In this document: positions 63,530 through 64,000 of the stretch, one piece after another
Layout of the letters: each line of letters opens with the position of its first letter
How positions within the stretch are numbered: the stretch's first letter is position 1
Assembly: GCA_039180525.1 (NCBI GenBank)
Contig: JBCDDF010000001.1
Location: 1-64,000 of the forward strand
Reading direction: 5' to 3'
Source: Halovulum sp039180525
GTDB lineage: Bacteria > Pseudomonadota > Alphaproteobacteria > Rhodobacterales > Rhodobacteraceae
Length of the DNA stretch: 64,000 nt
Notes under the pieces: generated by a model
What the model was told of the DNA's origin: nothing
What the model saw: the letters and a program-made list of their open reading frames with translations, nothing else
The model's database searches: none
Position numbers and translations under genes: made by a program

Positions 63530-64000
63530 CACTTCACCCCCGTGGACGCGACCGAGGCGATAAAGACCCGCTGCAGCGCCAGATAAAACGCCAGCACCGG
63601 CACGGTGATGATGGTCAGATAGGCCATCACCTCCCCCCAGGGCACGTTGAGCTGGTCGGTGAAATAGCCCAGGCCGACCATGACCGGGCGGATCGCCTCT
63701 TCTTGCACCACCATCAGCGGCCAGAGATACTGGTTGTACATGAACAGGAATTTCAGGATCGCGGCCGTGGCGATCACCGGGCCCGACAGCGGCATGACCA
63801 CCCGGCGATAGATCGCCCACCAGGACGCGCCTTCGACCCGGCTGGCCTCGATCAACTCCTTCGGCAGATCCTTGAAGAACTGGACGAACAGAAAGATCGA
63901 CAGCGCATCGGCGATGAAGGGCACGATCTGGACGCGATAGCTGTTGAGCCAGCCCAACTGAAACCCCTCCGCCCCGATCCAGGGCAGTTGGGAGGCCATC
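63529..64000 (-). CDS. Carbohydrate ABC transporter permease, MalG type (start beyond window)
   Basis: The C-terminal 157 or so residues are present. The EAA loop ELIEASRVEGASWWAIYRRV with following VMPLSGPVIATAAILKFLFM identifies a CUT1-type inner-membrane permease. The gene continues past base 64000. It is upstream of the hydrolase in the same operon as the ATPase. Confidence 0.92.
   Translation of the reverse strand, partial: MASQLPWIGAEGFQLGWLNSYRVQIVPFIADALSIFLFVQFFKDLPKELIEASRVEGASWWAIYRRVVMPLSGPVIATAAILKFLFMYNQYLWPLMVVQEEAIRPVMVGLGYFTDQLNVPWGEVMAYLTIITVPVLAFYLALQRVFIASVASTGVK

Overview
The window is GC-rich DNA with dense coding and many 4-base ATGA overlaps between genes. Its content points to a marine alphaproteobacterium of the Rhodobacteraceae (Roseobacter group): an aapJQMP amino-acid transporter, TRAP transport, an ATP12 chaperone, tad/cpa pilus genes with DEDGA-type mini-pilins, and a short intergenic repeat of the form GCCTCCGGCGGG-TATTT that I recall from many Rhodobacteraceae genomes. 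No rRNA, tRNA, CRISPR array, prophage or plasmid backbone was seen.

Layout. 1-1.9 kb: end of an RluA pseudouridine synthase, ATP12 chaperone, PaaI thioesterase. 2.1-6.7 kb: aapJQMP. 6.9-10.7 kb: an NAD-linked dehydrogenase, a MoxR/AAA-like ATPase and a polytopic membrane protein that may be a GT-C glycosyltransferase. 10.7-21.4 kb: a tad (Flp) pilus locus on the minus strand (two pilins, cpaB, cpaC, an OmpA-type lipoprotein, cpaE, cpaF, tadB, tadC, two tadD-like lipoproteins, cpaA). 21.8-27.4 kb: a lytic transglycosylase, a HAD-UbiA fusion and a flippase/DprE1/DprE2 operon, together resembling the polyprenyl-phosphate D-arabinofuranose route. 27.7-34.1 kb: an unusual redox cluster with three different Rieske fusions (thiamine-diphosphate enzyme, glutamate-synthase-like FMN enzyme, ferric-reductase-like membrane protein). 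34.1-36.2 kb: two tandem SRAP proteins lacking the catalytic Cys2, a lipoprotein and a cold-shock protein. 36.3-38.1 kb: a repeat-rich accessory island with a RAYT transposase broken by a structured repeat, and two AT-richer genes of unknown function. 38.1-41.8 kb: ettA, an MsrB-like protein, nadD. 41.9-47.0 kb: an Asp/Glu-type racemase, a DadA-like oxidoreductase and a TRAP transporter. 47.2-53.1 kb: a dedicated exosortase operon (exosortase, VIT/vWA PEP-CTERM target, response regulator, histidine kinase). 53.3-59.9 kb: mreB-mreC-mreD-mrdA-rodA plus a 2-hydroxyacid dehydrogenase. 60.1-64 kb: a sugar ABC uptake/utilisation operon, cut by the window end.

How it may fit together. The most interesting possibilities are (i) that the polyprenyl-phospho-arabinose genes and the GT-C-like protein, which flank the Tad pilus genes on both sides, decorate the pilus; (ii) that the Rieske-fusion cluster is an uncharacterised electron-transfer system; (iii) that the exosortase serves a single target made in its own operon under its own two-component system. 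The window also carries at least four families of small palindromic repeats. Two fold into multi-branch structures with conserved geometry, and one copy of such an element has inserted into the RAYT gene. These functional links are inferences from gene context and motifs.
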